Counted from the stretch's first letter, positions 20,790-33,593 are shown. The stretch is DNA of 64,000 nt from Scilla litardierei (GCA_030789695.1 CM061138.1:182753051-182817050), one strand, 5' to 3'. Numbers and translations: made by a program. The notes: generated by a model not told the origin, from the letters alone.

Positions 20790-21797
20790 CAAGGGCGTTA
20801 CTACAAGTAGATTGCCCTGGGCAGCTGCCCAGGGCAAGATATTCAAATAAAAGTTATTATCAAACATAGCACCACTTCTTTGGCTATGGCATTCGGGAGG
20901 TCAAAAATCGCTTTTCTTCCTTGCTGGTTACATTTCTTTCATATTACTTACAAAGTTGTTTATTTATTAAAAAAAAATCTCTTTCCTTACTTACATTTTA
21001 CATGCAATAATCGTTTATTTATTTAAAAAATCCCTTGTACCATCATCAATAATCGTTTATTTATTTAAAAATTCTCTTATACCATCATCAGGTTATGGTT
21101 TTGATTTCAAGTGAAGAATTTTTTTTGATTTCTTACGTGTATTCATACTAGAAATTGCCTTCGGGCACGGAGACAGTCGTCGCCCGGACGCAAATTTGGA
21201 GAGAAGTGGTCGCCAAAGTGAAAAAAGCATGTGTGTTTGTATAAGGATGGTCGAGGGGCAAAAGGAGGAAAAGCAGAGACTAAAATGCGAAAAAATAACC
21301 AAAACCGAAGCCCAGAATCCCACTCAACCGGCGTTTCAGTCAGTAACTCAAAATATGACTGTGACAAAACTGCCACGTAGGACAAAATTCAAAAAACATC
21401 GTCAATTGTATAATAGATGATAATTTTGAATTTGCCATAAAAACTTACATATTATATACAATGATCGTTTATTTATTAAAAAAATCTCTTTTCTTACATG
21501 TTACATACAATAATCGTTTATTTTTAAAAAAATCTATTATATTGTCACTATTTCTTTATAGCACAATGTCTAAGACACTGATGTATGAGATCAGAGGTTC
21601 TGGATTTGATTTCAAGTAAAGAAATTTTTTATTTCTTACATATATTCATACGATAATTATGAATTTATCGTAACAAAATTCAGTCATTAGATTTGATTTT
21701 GATTCCTATGCTTATGCATCATGCATACCATTAAAAATATTCTTTTCATCATCTTTATTTTCGCCCAGGACAAAAATAATTCCTGGTTACGCCACTG
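20790..21797. mobile_element. hAT-type non-autonomous element with 8-bp target duplication
   Basis: AGTATCAG flanks the element on both sides (20782-20789 and 21798-21805), the 8-bp duplication typical of hAT transposons. The ends are imperfect inverted repeats: CAAGGGCGTTAC on the left and CAGTGGCGTAAC as the complement of the right end. CCTGGGC follows some 20-30 bases in on both sides. The inside is AT-rich with repeated CAATAATCGTTTATTTATT segments and no transposase. Without the nested Helitron it is about 738 bp. It lies roughly 380 bp upstream of the NPF8 start codon. Confidence 0.8.
21148..21417 (-). mobile_element. 270-bp non-autonomous Helitron inside the hAT element
   Basis: On the minus strand it starts TCTATTATACAATTGACG and ends TGCCCGAAGGCAATTTCTAG. 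These are the TC start, a 3' hairpin (TGCC-CGAA-GGCA) and the CTAG end of plant Helitrons. It lies between a host A and T with no target duplication, as Helitrons do. A second, uninterrupted copy of the host repeat at about 21645-21665 shows the matching empty site (ATTCATA followed by CGATAATTATGAATTT on the + strand). There is no coding capacity. Confidence 0.85.
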
Positions 21798-22089
21798 AGT
21801 ATCAGTGTGCAAGGTGCGGACGAAATTATCATTGCTAAAGAGGCACGCAAGGGCAACTCAGAGTTGCCTAATTGGTCAACCCTTAAACCCTGATCCCAAT
21901 AAAAGGAATTAATTAGTATAAAGTTAAAAGCAGGCGGAATCAAACAGGATCATGACAGATAAACAGATGCTCAACCAGAAGGAATATCAATACATTTGCA
22001 GATCCAAAAAGAATGAAAACGTGACAGGAAATCGAAAGAAAATGATGCGATTTTAAGAGATAAATCAATCACCAGCGATGAATCTGAGA

Positions 22090-22124
<35 letters not shown>

Positions 22125-23917
22125 TCTCAATGGAAGAGAGGGCTGGATCCAGGAAAAGAGTAGTTATAGCTGTACATGTGTTAACTAAGATGAGAGATTC
22201 TGTTTGATCGGTTGAAGATCATCGTAAGTATTAAACCAATAATGGGTGGAGTTTGGGCGGTCAGGATAAGGACAAATGCAGCAAATCTGGCAGCAGTAGG
22301 AATTGCCGCGGAAAGAGCAGATCAGAGCAAACCAAGGAACAAAGAATTGGTTGACTGGGGATCTTCATGAATCTGAAGCACGCATGACAGCTGGTGGCTG
22401 TAGAGTAACTCGTATTGTTTTTAGATTCTTAGAATTATAAATTTATAATTAGCTGTTCTCTGTGTCACATACTCAAACTTGGGCTAAGGGCACGAGATGG
22501 AGATAAAATCTGATTTTATTATTTGAATTTTAAAGAATCATAATGATGAGCTAGAGGATAAATACATGGCTTTTCATTCTTAAAAAAATATTTTTTGTTT
22601 GGCATGAAAGGGAAAAGGTTAATTTTATGAAAACCATGGGAGATGATTGCATTTTACATTTAAATTAAAGTATCATTTTCCAATGGAGAGAATGAAAAGA
22701 TTCCTCTTTAAACATTTACATGATTATTTCCCAAAATTTTTTAAGATCAAAAGGCTTTGAAATCGTTTTCGTTATAAAAATTACGCTCTAAAGACCGTCC
22801 AAATACAAAATAACCAAACATCAAAACAACAACAAAATTCTAAGGACGAAAATTAGGTGGACAAAATGGACTTTTCAACTTCAACATGGCCACACAAAAA
22901 AAATTAGGTTACAGTACCCCTAAGATGAGTCTACTCCACTAGTCAAATACGATTACATGCAATGCAGTAGAAAACAAAAGAGAATCCTATCCCTTTATCA
23001 TCGTCATCATCATACTCATTCTCTACATTTAAATATCTCTTTTTTTTTCATTCCGATGAATCAAAAAAATATCTCTTTTTCTATGTTCTACCCGTCAATT
23101 CATCCTTAAAATTTTCGATAACGACACCAGCATAACGCCATGAGATCAATCAAGATGAAAGTATTCTCTTTTTCAAAAAGGGAAAAAAGAGAGAAAAAGA
23201 GTTTGCTTGGATTACCTCTTAAAGATAGAATTGCAGACGACGATAAGAAATTATCTAAATTCGGGGTTCCTCCTCTCAACCTGAACATCAGCAGAAAACG
23301 AGGCCACATATTTATTTGATGAAATCTTTCCGCAAATATCTACGATTCTTTCAAATGGGGGAAAAGGGGAATAATTTTAACTCGCCTGCCATCAAATGCC
23401 GCCTCGATTTAGAGATTCTTCGAATCTGGACGGATTCACGTCCGGATTTAAAAGGCAAGCAGCCACTGAAATAGAACACCACGCAAAAATGAGAAGAAAA
23501 TTAAGACTCCAATTAAATGCATAAACGCACTCGGTTTTATAGGCGAAATCGTTGAGTGCTGCCATGGGCCCCCGTCGAATGCTAGGAGGCCTGCTAAAAT
23601 TATAACGACACTGGGTTTCGATGCCATTTACGAAGGAACCAATAAGAAGGCGTTTTCTGTGGGAAGGGCGATTACGTAATTTACCAGTAGAGGGGACCGT
23701 GGAATATTGGGGATCTCGCTTGCTATTTTCTCGGGGTTCGAATGGGAAAGCAAACTGTATTGAGCGCTGACGTCAACGTACGCCTACGAGGCGATAGCAA
23801 ATGGGCCCACTTCCTTCGATGGGCCGTTCTTGGGGCCAATTTGTTACTCGCCACTCAATTAATCCACGTCCGAATTAAATCAGCTTCCTCCATTTGGATT
23901 TGCCGACGTCCAAGTGT
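21798..23917. other. Intergenic DNA with an AT microsatellite
   Basis: This is 2.1 kb of AT-rich single-copy-looking sequence. It contains an (AT)n run at about 22092-22121. No open frame or RNA gene is convincing. Confidence 0.5.
22092..22121. repeat. (AT)n microsatellite
   Basis: An uninterrupted run of about fifteen AT units. Confidence 0.9.
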
Positions 23918-24913
23918 TGTTAAAAGGCATTTGTATTTGGAGCATTCAAATTTTGAACTATCAAAAGTCAAGTCGACGATGACAGCGATATTTAACAACT
24001 TGACGCATCCCGATGAGATCAGAGTACTATTCTTCTAACCAAAGTGAAGAGCCGGACTAAATACAGCAAAGACGTGACATTTCTTTCCTTTTTGGAAAAG
24101 AAATCAGTGTATGCATCGAATGCCCTTTGGTGTAGATAGCAATTGTCAAAGTAAACGAAGAGAAATCGAGATTTCAATATGTACTAAAGGTATTGTTGCG
24201 ACATTGTGCCGGCACTCGAGTGGCTTGTTCAGTAAGCGACCAAAGCCCACGAAGAAACTCTGACGCAAACTCAGTCAGAGCCCACGTGTCATTCGACCGT
24301 TGCAGTCCCGCCTACCATGCAAGGTATCAGAGGAAGCTCATAAATAATGGGGACGTGGGGTCGACGGTTACTCCTATTGGGGAGAGGATCATGACACCAT
24401 AATTGGTGACTGTTATCCTCCCAACGTCACTGAAGAGACCAAGGAGGTCTATAAATATACAGGAGAGGAACAGAACAAAGGATGTACGAGATCTGATACT
24501 TTGACATTCTATACACCACATAATATTTCTTCCTCTAAAGAGCTTGCGACGCCTGACTCGAGACGAGCCTCCGTGGGTCGATCTTGGCAGCTCCAAGCTC
24601 CCTCCCATAAGTCACGTACTAACTTAAGCATCGGATGGGATTTGGGTAGGGACCCAGATCCGACCCCCCCTGACGTTCCTTTGTGATACAGGAAGATCAT
24701 GGAACGTCTCAACAAGAAGGTCACATCTCTATCAACGATTGCTCGAGACTCGATCTACTCGGTGGGTCGAACGATTACCACATACCAAATCTGCCTATCA
24801 ACGACCCCGGTTCTACTAACCAGGTTCATACGCAACAAGCTGACGAGTCTCCACCTCAAGAGGAGAGGTCCACGTCAGCCCATACACCGTTAACGCCAAT
24901 TTTGGCATTAACA
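23918..24913 (+). repeat. LTR of Tat-type fragment A
   Basis: The inner end is set by TTAACA at 24913, two bases before a Tat primer site. The outer end TGTTAAAAGG at 23918 is inferred from its mirror match to TTAACA and from a length near 1 kb, as in E. It contains a TATA box (24450-24457) and the phrase TAACTTAAGCATCGGA (24619), which is also in the LTR of E. Confidence 0.55.
24450..24457 (+). promoter_or_regulatory. TATA box, LTR of A
   Basis: TATAAATA lies about 170 bp upstream of the CTTAAGCATCGGA phrase, like the spacing in E (51440 and 51624). Confidence 0.6.
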
Positions 24914-24915
24914 GT

Positions 24916-24931
24916 TGGCGACGTATGTGGG
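24916..24931 (+). promoter_or_regulatory. Primer binding site of A
   Basis: TGGCGACGTATGTGGG differs from the E site TGGCGCCGTCTGTGGG by two bases and lies at the same distance from its LTR. Confidence 0.7.
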
Positions 24932-24963
24932 ATACCAACAGTCGATATCCCGAAGCATCAATA

Positions 24964-25184
24964 ATGTCGACTGGACCCAGCAACCCCGGACCTAATCCTG
25001 GTCCCGGTGAGAACCCCTGACCAAATCCTGGTCCAAGTGAGAATCAAAACGCGAACAGCGTTCGAATTAAAGACGTTGCGGAATCAGCGTCTTCGTCAAA
25101 GGGGGCCAACGTGCCCAAAGTCTGTCAGCAACAGCTCAACCAATTAGCCAAGAAAGTTGAAAAGATCATCAGGGCACTAACTGC
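24964..25184 (+). pseudogene. gag: gag N-terminus of Tat fragment A, cut by B
   Basis: An ATG at 24964 opens a Pro/Gly/Asn-rich start that meets a TGA at 25018. The same frame continues with VCQQQLNQLAKKVEKIIRAL, helical as expected of a gag leader, and stops where the LTR of B begins. The rest of A should lie beyond the right edge of the window, on the far side of B. With the early TGA it is a dead gene. Confidence 0.55.
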
Positions 25185-27603
25185 TGTAACGATCTGTATT
25201 TTTAGCTATGCTGGAGTCAAGTTTTAGAATGATATGCTTATCATTATTATTTTTATTAAGTTGATATGATTAATATAGTTATATTAAGTTAGCATTATAA
25301 ACAAAATCAGATATGATTTATTAAATTCAAACTTTCAAAAGTTTAAAAATCTAATTCAAAATTTAAAATCTAAATTCAAAATTTTCTAATTAAATCCTAA
25401 TAAATCCTAATAAACCCTATAGCTAATTAGGAAGTATTTCATCTCACTAAATCCCACTAATCACTCCATAATTATTGTTTTTAATTCAAAAACTTTCTTT
25501 ATTTTCCCTTAGCATTAATCTCCTATAAACAAAATGTCAAAAGAATAAAACCCTAGCCCAACCATAAAACTCACGCACACAACCTCTCTACAAAAACAAA
25601 AGCCCCCAAAACCCTAGCCTCCTAAAACAGCCGCATCCCTTCCCATCTCTCTCCCTCACCTCCGACGGCCCCCACGTCGCCAACGCCGCCACCGACGCCG
25701 CCTGCAGACCCCGACCCATGCACCACCGCAACCACCCCCTCTCGCCACCCTCCTTCAAACCCGTAACCACCCCGTCAACCTCCTGCAACCCTAACCTGTC
25801 TCCACTTTCCTTCGAGATTCTGTGGCAGCCACCCACTTCCCTCCGACCCGTGACCTCACCTCCGACAGCCCCACAAGCCCAGACTACACTCCCTCCTACC
25901 GGCGTCACCATACTCCTCCCGCAGCACCCACAAAGCCCCACGGCAACCACCTTTCTCCTGTCTCCGACCAGCAACCCGTAATCACCATCAGGCCTCCACC
26001 AAACCCCCTCCTCCCCCGAACATCGACCGCCACCTCCCTTCCGCTGTATCACCGCCCCGCTCTGCCGCAAGCAGGAGCCCCGATTGCAATCATCACCCGA
26101 GAAGCTCCAACCCTGCGCCGCTGCCTGCACCATCACTCGTGGCCCCCAATGCCGACAGCAGCCCGGCGCTGCTGCTTTGCCACCATCGTAGCAGCCCGCC
26201 ATAGTCATCGTCCGCGCCATCCAACCGCACCCCCTACCTGCAAACACAACAATGGCGACAACGACGTAACAACGTGAAAACTGTGAGAGTAGTAATTTTT
26301 ATAAGCTTATTATACTTATAGTATATATAGGTTAGTTTATATGTTAGTTAGAGTATATATATGTGTGTACATTGTATTATTATAAGTTAGTTAGTATTTT
26401 ATATAAACTGTAGTATATAGATAATATATAAACAATATTAATATAAATTAGGTTAAAGAATTTAACTTAATCCGTTGATGCCGAAACACCCGCGCCTTTC
26501 ATACGATCACAACGACACCAAAATCGTCAAAATCAGGCAACTGTGCATTTTTTCATGCTGTTAAATATTGTTACATTTAAATGCTGTTTTTAAATCATGT
26601 TTCACACTCATGCGAACTTATATGTTAAAATTTCATGCCTTCTAACAATATGAAATGCAAAACACTGTTGGACATATATGAATTGCTTAAACCACTTGAA
26701 AATCATAAATATTGCGGGCCGGTTTAGCTATCTTGTGGGCCTGTTTGGCTAGTCTGGCTCGTGTTCCAGTAAAATAAATCATGTGGGCCGGTTTAGCTGA
26801 TTCTGACTCATGGTCCAAAAAAGTACACGTGGGTGGGATTGGGTTTGCAGGAACTAGTCGGAAGTAAACGGATCACCTTCGAGGGCACGGGAAGGTAGAT
26901 TCACTTGCTATTCGCCTAACGACGTGGACCTTAGTCACTAATTAGATACATTCAAGAATATCTTGAAAACTGCCGTCTTAAAATGTATGACATGTAAAAC
27001 TGTTACTGCTTTCACTTATATTAGAACTGCCATGCTAAAGTTATTTCTGTTCAAACTGCTTAGAAATTGTAATTGTTTCATTATTCATATTGCTTTAACT
27101 GACATGTAAACTATTTTTGAAAACCTTGCCGAGGGTCCCATTCATATTTATTGCTTGACAAGGACCCTTGCTGACATACATTTCTATGTTGTTTGAAATG
27201 TATGTCAGGTCTCGAGATAGGTTACATTGAGGACGAGTTGCTTGAGGTGACTGACCCACTGGACCAGGAGTACACTGATCCAGAAGTTCTTCCCACTGAG
27301 GACTAGTTGCTGAGCCCTACTTGGTGTTGCTTAGCATATTCCTTTTACTGCACTTTTGTAAGGTATGTACCCATTTTGTAGAATCATGTTATTTGTTTGG
27401 CCATGCTGGGCCTTGCTAATTTTGTGTAACTCTTTCTGGATTTTGGATTTAAATTTATAGTTATTCTGTTATTTGTGAAAAGCATGCAAGTTCATGCATA
27501 TGATTTTATTTACAGACGCTTATTGGGCATGAGCTTCACCACTTCAGCCCATTCGGACCCACTCGCGTCCTCGCTCCCGAGTATTGAGAAGCGGGCCGTG
27601 ACA
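25185..27603 (+). repeat. 5' LTR of B (2419 bp)
   Basis: It starts TGTAACGATC and ends GCGGGCCGTGACA. A C-rich island (about 25620-26275) carries open frames on both strands that are low-complexity, not genes. Its second half shares TGGCTCGTGTTCCAG, the ACACGTGGGTGGG-like phrase and the last ~100 bp with the LTR of H. The right-hand LTR is not in the window, so the ends rest on the TG/CA signature and on comparison with H. Confidence 0.65.
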
Positions 27604-27610
27604 GGTTTTG

Positions 27611-27626
27611 TGGTGGCCCATCCAGG
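27611..27626 (+). promoter_or_regulatory. Putative primer binding site of B
   Basis: TGGTGGCCCATCCAGG lies seven bases after the LTR end, matching H at 2287 with one mismatch (GCAGG/CCAGG). The tRNA is not identified. Confidence 0.4.
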
Positions 27627-27709
27627 TCATGTATTATGCAAAACTTCAGAACAATAGAAATACTATCATTAGCCAAACCGTCTAGATTTATCTCGTACAT
27701 AAAATTTAC

Positions 27710-30613
27710 CCGGTACGCCCAACTTTGATGTTATTCTCGGCATGGATTGGTTAGGAACATTCTATGCTACTATCGACTGTCACAAGAAGAAAGTAGTATT
27801 TGAGATCCCCGATCATCCGGTGTTCGAATTCATCAGTAGAAGTCGTTCGCTCGGACCGACCAAATTTCAGGCCCAGTCGAACGAAGTGATTGTCACATCT
27901 ATGCAAGTCGAACTTGAGAAGCCTGCAGTGGTTCGAGACTTCGAAGATGTATTTCTGGAGGATATTTCTGGAGGATATTTCTGGATTGGAGCCTGACCGA
28001 GCTCTGGAATTCAGCATCGACCTTATGCTGAATACTCAACCGATCTCGAAGGTACCTTACCGTATGGATCCTACAGAACTTGAAGAGTTTCGGAAGAAAT
28101 TGGATGACCTGTTGCAGAAAGGATTCATCCATCCCAGCGTATCCCTTGGGGTGCACCTGTTCTGTTGGTCAAGAAGAAGGACGGATCGAGAAGTATGTGC
28201 ATGGATTATCGGGAGCTAAACAAAGTCACTGTGAAGAATAAATACATGTTACCTGCATCGACGACATCTTCAATCAACTCGGTGGATTATGAGTTTTCTC
28301 GAAATTGGATCTCAGAAGTGGATACCATCAGGTGATGGTCAAGAATGAAGACATCTACATGACGGTTTTTCGGACCAAGTATGGACACTACGAGTTCATT
28401 GTCATGTCGTTCGATGTGACCATCGCCCCTGTAGTATTCATGCATATCATATTTTACGAGTTTCTTTATAAATTCGTAGTGATATTCATTGATGATATAT
28501 TGGACTATTCGAATAGTGAGGAGGAGCATGCTGAGCATCTACAAATTGTTTTGGAGATGCTTCACCGTCATCAGTTCTATGCCAAGTACAGCAAGTGCAA
28601 GTTCTGGCTGGATCGAATTGCATTCCTTGGACATATGATATCAGGCGACGGTATCTCTGTCGACATAGAGAAGGTTGCATCAGTCAGTAATTGGCCTACC
28701 CCTCGGTCGACATCAGACATCAGGAGTTTCCTAGGATCAGTATGTTACTATCATCGATTCATCAAGGATTTCTCGAAGATAGCCGAGCCCATGACTCGAT
28801 TGACAAGGAAGAACGTCAAGTTTATATGGTCAGACTCTTGCGAGCATGCATTTGGGATATCGAAAGAAAGGTTGACGTCTGCATTAGTCCTGGCTATACT
28901 AGATATGACTGGAGGATTTGAGATCTTCTATGATGCATCAGATGGTTATAGCTGATGGCCGATTACAACATCAATCTCCAGTATCATCCATGAAAGGTTA
29001 ATGTCGTACCCGACGCCTTGAGTAGACTTCCAGCAGTCATGACTCTTATAGTTCAGTAGAGGATACAGTAAGATCTGCAGGAGATGGGTACAAAAGTTGT
29101 CTTACTTGGAGTCACATCATCATTGATGAATATGCAGATTCAGTCGATGATTGTGGATTGGATAAAAGCTACGCAGTCTAGAGATGCAAAGCTGCAGAAG
29201 ATCAGAGAGCAAGTTGAAGTTGGACTTCGGACGGATTTTCTCATTCATGAGGATGGTTTCCTGAGATATGGTAGTAGGATATCTGTACCTTCAGGTGATA
29301 TCAGAGAAGAGCCGATGAATGAAGCTCATAGCTCTCCCTATTCCATTCATCATGGCAGTACCAAGATGTACCAGGACATTCGTCTGAATTTTTGGTGGCA
29401 TTGTATGAAGAGGAGCATAGCTCGAAGCGTCACCAAGTGCCTTGTGTGTCTACAAGTGAAAAGCTGAACATCATCGTATTGATAGATTGCTTCAACCTTC
29501 GTCAAATCTGGAGTGGAAGTGGCAGCACATCACCATGGACTTCCTGACTGGACTACATCAGAGCACCAAGAAAAATGACGTGATTTGGGTTATCGTTGAT
29601 CGATTAACCAAGTCTGTGCATTTCATACCCTTCCAAGTAAGACAATCTACGGAGATACTTGCGTAGAAGTATATGGCGGTAATTCTCATACCTTTATAAC
29701 TTCTTTCTAGTATATGTCGTGATGTGAACGATAATCATGCAGAAGATTGGGCGATTGCATGGAGTTACTGTAAGTATCATCTCCGACCGAGACACGAGAT
29801 TCACGTCCCAGTTCTGGAAGAGTCTGCAGACGAATCTGGGTACCAACTTGAGCTTCAGTACTGCGTATCACCTACAAACTGATAGACAGTCAAAGCGTAC
29901 TATCCAGATATTGGAAGACATGTTGCGAGCTTGCATGTTAGATCTTAAAGGTTCATGGGAGGATCACTTGCATTTAGTGGAGTTCGCCTACAACAATAGC
30001 TACCAAGCCAGCATTGGCATGGCGCCATTTGCTGCACTTTATGGAAGGAAATGTCTAACTTTGATGAGTGGAGATGACATTGGTGATATAGAGCTGTTGG
30101 GACCAAAGATGATAGTTGACGTTGTATATGTAGTGCGTACCATCAGGGACAAACTTCACATCGTACATGATCAGTATAAGCATTGGGCTGATGCTAAATG
30201 CCGTCCTTTGGAGTTCAAGGCAGGAGATCATGTATTCCTGAAGATATCCTCGAATAAAGGAGTGATTCGTTTTGGAAGGCGAGGCAAGCTCAGTCCGAGA
30301 TTCATTGGATCTTTTGACGTGCTCGAGCGAGTTGGAGAGGTAGCTTTTCGCCTAGCACTGACGCCTTCATTGGAGGGAGTACATGATGTTTTTCATGTAT
30401 CTCAACTGCATCGTTACATCAGCGACCCTTCTCATGCTGTTGATTTCTCGGAGATTACGGTTCGACCGGACCTGACATATGAGCAACAACTGGTACATAT
30501 CTTAGACCGGTGTCAGAAGACGCTCAGGAACAAGGTCGTCGAGCTCGTGAGAGTGATGTGGCGTTATGAATCGCCTGGAGAATCCACCTGGGAGCGGGAA
30601 GATGAAATGCAAT
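27710..30613 (+). pseudogene. pol: Chromovirus pol of B: protease end, RT, integrase, chromodomain
   Basis: Several frames together show DVILGMDWLG (end of protease), the start of RT with [16 protein letters not shown], the RT core with FIDDIL, then KCKFWLDRIAFLGHMIS. The RT frame breaks near 27950-27985, where AGGATATTTCTGG is repeated in tandem. RNase H is almost wholly deleted at about 28950, where YDASDGYS is followed soon by the end of the domain (VPDALSRLP). Integrase follows with a zinc region (HHGSTKMYQDI, CLVCLQ), a core with MDFLTGL and [13 protein letters not shown], and a C-terminal chromodomain-like WEREDEM. The last stop is supplied by the LTR of C. Many RT core residues are altered. 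This cannot be a working polyprotein. Confidence 0.8.
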
Positions 30614-33580
30614 TGTAACGCCCTGACTCCCCAAAATACCCGGTATTTCTATTTTATTTTTTTCCCACATTTTTTTTCCAGGAATCTTGAAGATGCAGAG
30701 GTAAAGGAAGAAAGATGCAAAAGAGAGAAAGCAAAGGCAGGTTACTGCGCACATGCTGGGATAGTACAAGTGAAGCTCCATAAACATACCCAAAACAACC
30801 TCATAGTACATAGAATAACAACAACAATCATATATATAACAACTTCCATTTATGTACATAGTCCAGGTGTGACACTACACAAACACCATCACTCTCCATC
30901 TCCCAAAACAACCCAGTCACAATACAACTACAACTCTCACCAAAGGCTATCCCTGAAACCCCAACTCCAAGTCACCACCAACCATACTGCCCCTGCTACC
31001 TGAAAAATAAGGAGAAGCACATCAATGCATGTCCCAGTAGGAACCAACTTGGATTTGGAACACCGTTTTAAGGTTATTAATCCACAAGACAAGGCAAGAG
31101 AAATAAGGCATGCAAACTAAGTGTCGTAATGAAAAATAAATAGCTAGTAAGGGATCATACCTACGGTCCAATGTCGAGCTGCTGCAAGAAAAGGGTTAGC
31201 ACGAATAACAATACAAATATTCATGCAATCACAATTTAAAAAGGGAATCACAAGTGTCAGAAGTATAACACAGTGTCATCGGTGAAGCAAGTAAAGGAAA
31301 AAAGGGAAGTACTGCTAGCAAAAGGAGTAACATGCCAAATTCTCATTTTAATATTTTATAATTGAATTAATTGAAACTTGGGTAAACTGTGTGATACCAG
31401 GACCTGGACTTCACCCCAACTTTGGAGTGAATATAGCACACGGCGCAGTGGACATGGACACTGTATAACACTGGGCCTCTCAGATCCCCCGTCCCTGGCA
31501 GGAGTGAGGCTCTCCACATAATAACACAACCTCCATATGTGCCCTCCACTCCCGGTAAAGGCGAGTGGGTATAAATATCACATATCACATAATCATTTCC
31601 CCCAACTTCTCAGTCCAGACCTCATATCCACAATTTACTCAAATCCCACCTAAAACCCGGGTTTTGCTAACTCACCCTCATTAGAGATGACTGAGACTTA
31701 TTCAATTTTATAAGTTAACATCATAAGTGACACGTTAGGGGTCATGATGGCATGGGTATGCACATATCACTTTAACTATCGATCATTAGACATGGGGTCA
31801 TGCACTCACGTGACATGCCCTCTATCACAACATCTCATCCAGTCACAATTACAATGTATCCATGCCATTCAAGCCTCTAACTTTACCAATCATCAATGTG
31901 GCTCAAGGCCTACACTAACACATACACGTTTCTCAAATTACCGAATATTGCCTTCATTGAGGCATTTCATCGAACACGTGACGGAGTCAATAACATGGCC
32001 ATTATATCATGAGTAAATCCAAGAGCAAATATCACAATGAATTTCTAATTCAAGTAACAATAATGCACATGCATAATAGAGGAAAATTTAGCATCAAATC
32101 ATAGTTATAGCATCTCTTAACATTTCAGCTTGTTGGGAATTGCAAGAACATCCATAAAGATCAACACATTTTATACATTTATCTTGGGAATTTGACAAAA
32201 CTATATAAATGAAAGTTGAAGATATGGAAGTTTTGGATTCACAGATAAAATTTCATGAAAACAGGAAATATATGATTTATGGTGAATTAATTGGTGAAGT
32301 ATGTCAAATCTGTTTTTCAGACAGATTTCAGGGTCTGTATTGGAAGCCAATTTTAAGCATGTTGCAGCCAAAAATTCGACATATAAGCACACTGATAAAA
32401 TTTTAGAAAAACTTGTAATTTTCCAACAAGACTAAGAACACAAAATTCCATTGTGTGTGCAGGTGTCTAGGCCAATTTTGCTAAACTGTGTCAACACTGA
32501 AAATCAAACAGACATGTTGTAAAGATGGATTTATTGCTCCTAATTTCTAAATTGAACCTATATAAAAATTTATATGATTTTGGGGTAGAACTTTAAGATC
32601 TACAAGCTCATATTTTTTTCGAATCCTAATTCGAGCTACAATAACCATAATTACTGAAACAACACACAATAGAATTTCAGGACTTTAAAGGAGATGGCTT
32701 TGCTATGTATTTCAAGGGAGAATTGTGAAATTGACACATGATACATAAAATTTTGACTATCTCTATCACAAATTAAGTAAATAATGCTATAAAAACAAAA
32801 GAGCAAGAACAAATTAATGGAGTTCCAAATTCAAGTTAGATCCTATCTCAAAACTTGATTTTTCCTCTTTTCCTTCTCTTCTTTCTTCTCCACCTTCTTC
32901 TCTCTTGAAGCTAGCTTGGATACCTTCTAATTAGAAATGGAAATTAGGGGTTTTGAGTTGAAGGAGGAGGAGGAAAGGGGACTAGGGTGGTCGGCCATGT
33001 AGGGGAGAAAATGGGAAAGAAAATGAAAGGAGAAAAGAAAAGAAGAGTAAAGAAGAAAGGAGAGAATTCTCCTAAAATATCTATCACTAGAAACATCTTT
33101 AGGATAAGCCTACAATTATTTAAATGATCAAAATACCCCTCCATATTCTAGGTATTTACAAGTATGCCATTACTTTATGCACACAACATTCTAGTATGTA
33201 CGCACAGCACTTTTGATCCAAATGACCATTTTGTTCCTCGCCTTTCTAAAAATTTACGGGGGTTGCCATTGACCCCTAACCTCTTTCACACTAGCATGGC
33301 TCTTCCTACACACATCCACGTACATCCATGCATGCATACATGCTTCACACGTACACGTCTAACACATTCCTGTTGTTTTACACCCACGACGTCATTTGCT
33401 CTTCTCCTGCATTCACATCTTGCATTCTCTTCCCATAGCCACGTATTACGGCCTAATCTCCATCGTACTACGTCACATACATCGATATCTACGCTTATTT
33501 CATGCCCACATATGCATCGTAGGTAGGAATACCACGTGTGTTCAGTAAAATACACGTATAATGCAAAATAGGGCATGCCA
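30614..33580 (-). repeat. 3' LTR of C (about 2.97 kb)
   Basis: In sense (minus) it starts TGGCATGCCC at 33580, right after a purine tract, and ends TTTTGGGGAGTCAGGGCGTTACA-like at 30614, comparable to the H end TTTTTGGGAAGCGGGGCGTGACA. It is AT-rich and has no coding capacity. The start rests on the purine tract, since the second LTR is not in view. Confidence 0.6.
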
Positions 33581-33593
33581 TCCTACACACCTT
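33581..33593 (-). promoter_or_regulatory. Polypurine tract of C
   Basis: On the minus strand AAGGTGTGTAGGA precedes TGGCATG. H has AAGGTGGGTAGGA before TGTAACG. Both are preceded by GAGGACGG.CTTTATT. Confidence 0.65.

Larger units (their letters stand above)
25185..30613 (+). mobile_element. Decayed Tekay/Del-like chromovirus B (3' end displaced by C)
   Basis: A complete 5' LTR (25185-27603) is followed by a primer-site segment and a damaged pol with protease, RT, integrase and a chromodomain-like end. It stops at 30613, where the LTR end of minus-strand element C begins. The internal region is only 3.0 kb because gag, most of protease and most of RNase H are missing. The ACTGC before the LTR is the presumed target duplication. 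Confidence 0.75.

Noticed and set aside
23742..24038. 98-codon frame near the start of fragment A
   Set aside because: It crosses the inferred LTR boundary, shows no domain, and its codon use is unlike the NPF8 gene.
25588..26247. 219-codon minus-strand frame in the B LTR
   Set aside because: It is Gly/Arg/Trp-rich low complexity, opposite an equally open Pro/Thr/Ser frame; it is an artefact of the C-rich leader.
32209..32406. 65-codon frame in the C LTR
   Set aside because: It is a chance frame in AT-rich LTR sequence, overlapped by an antisense frame of the same size.
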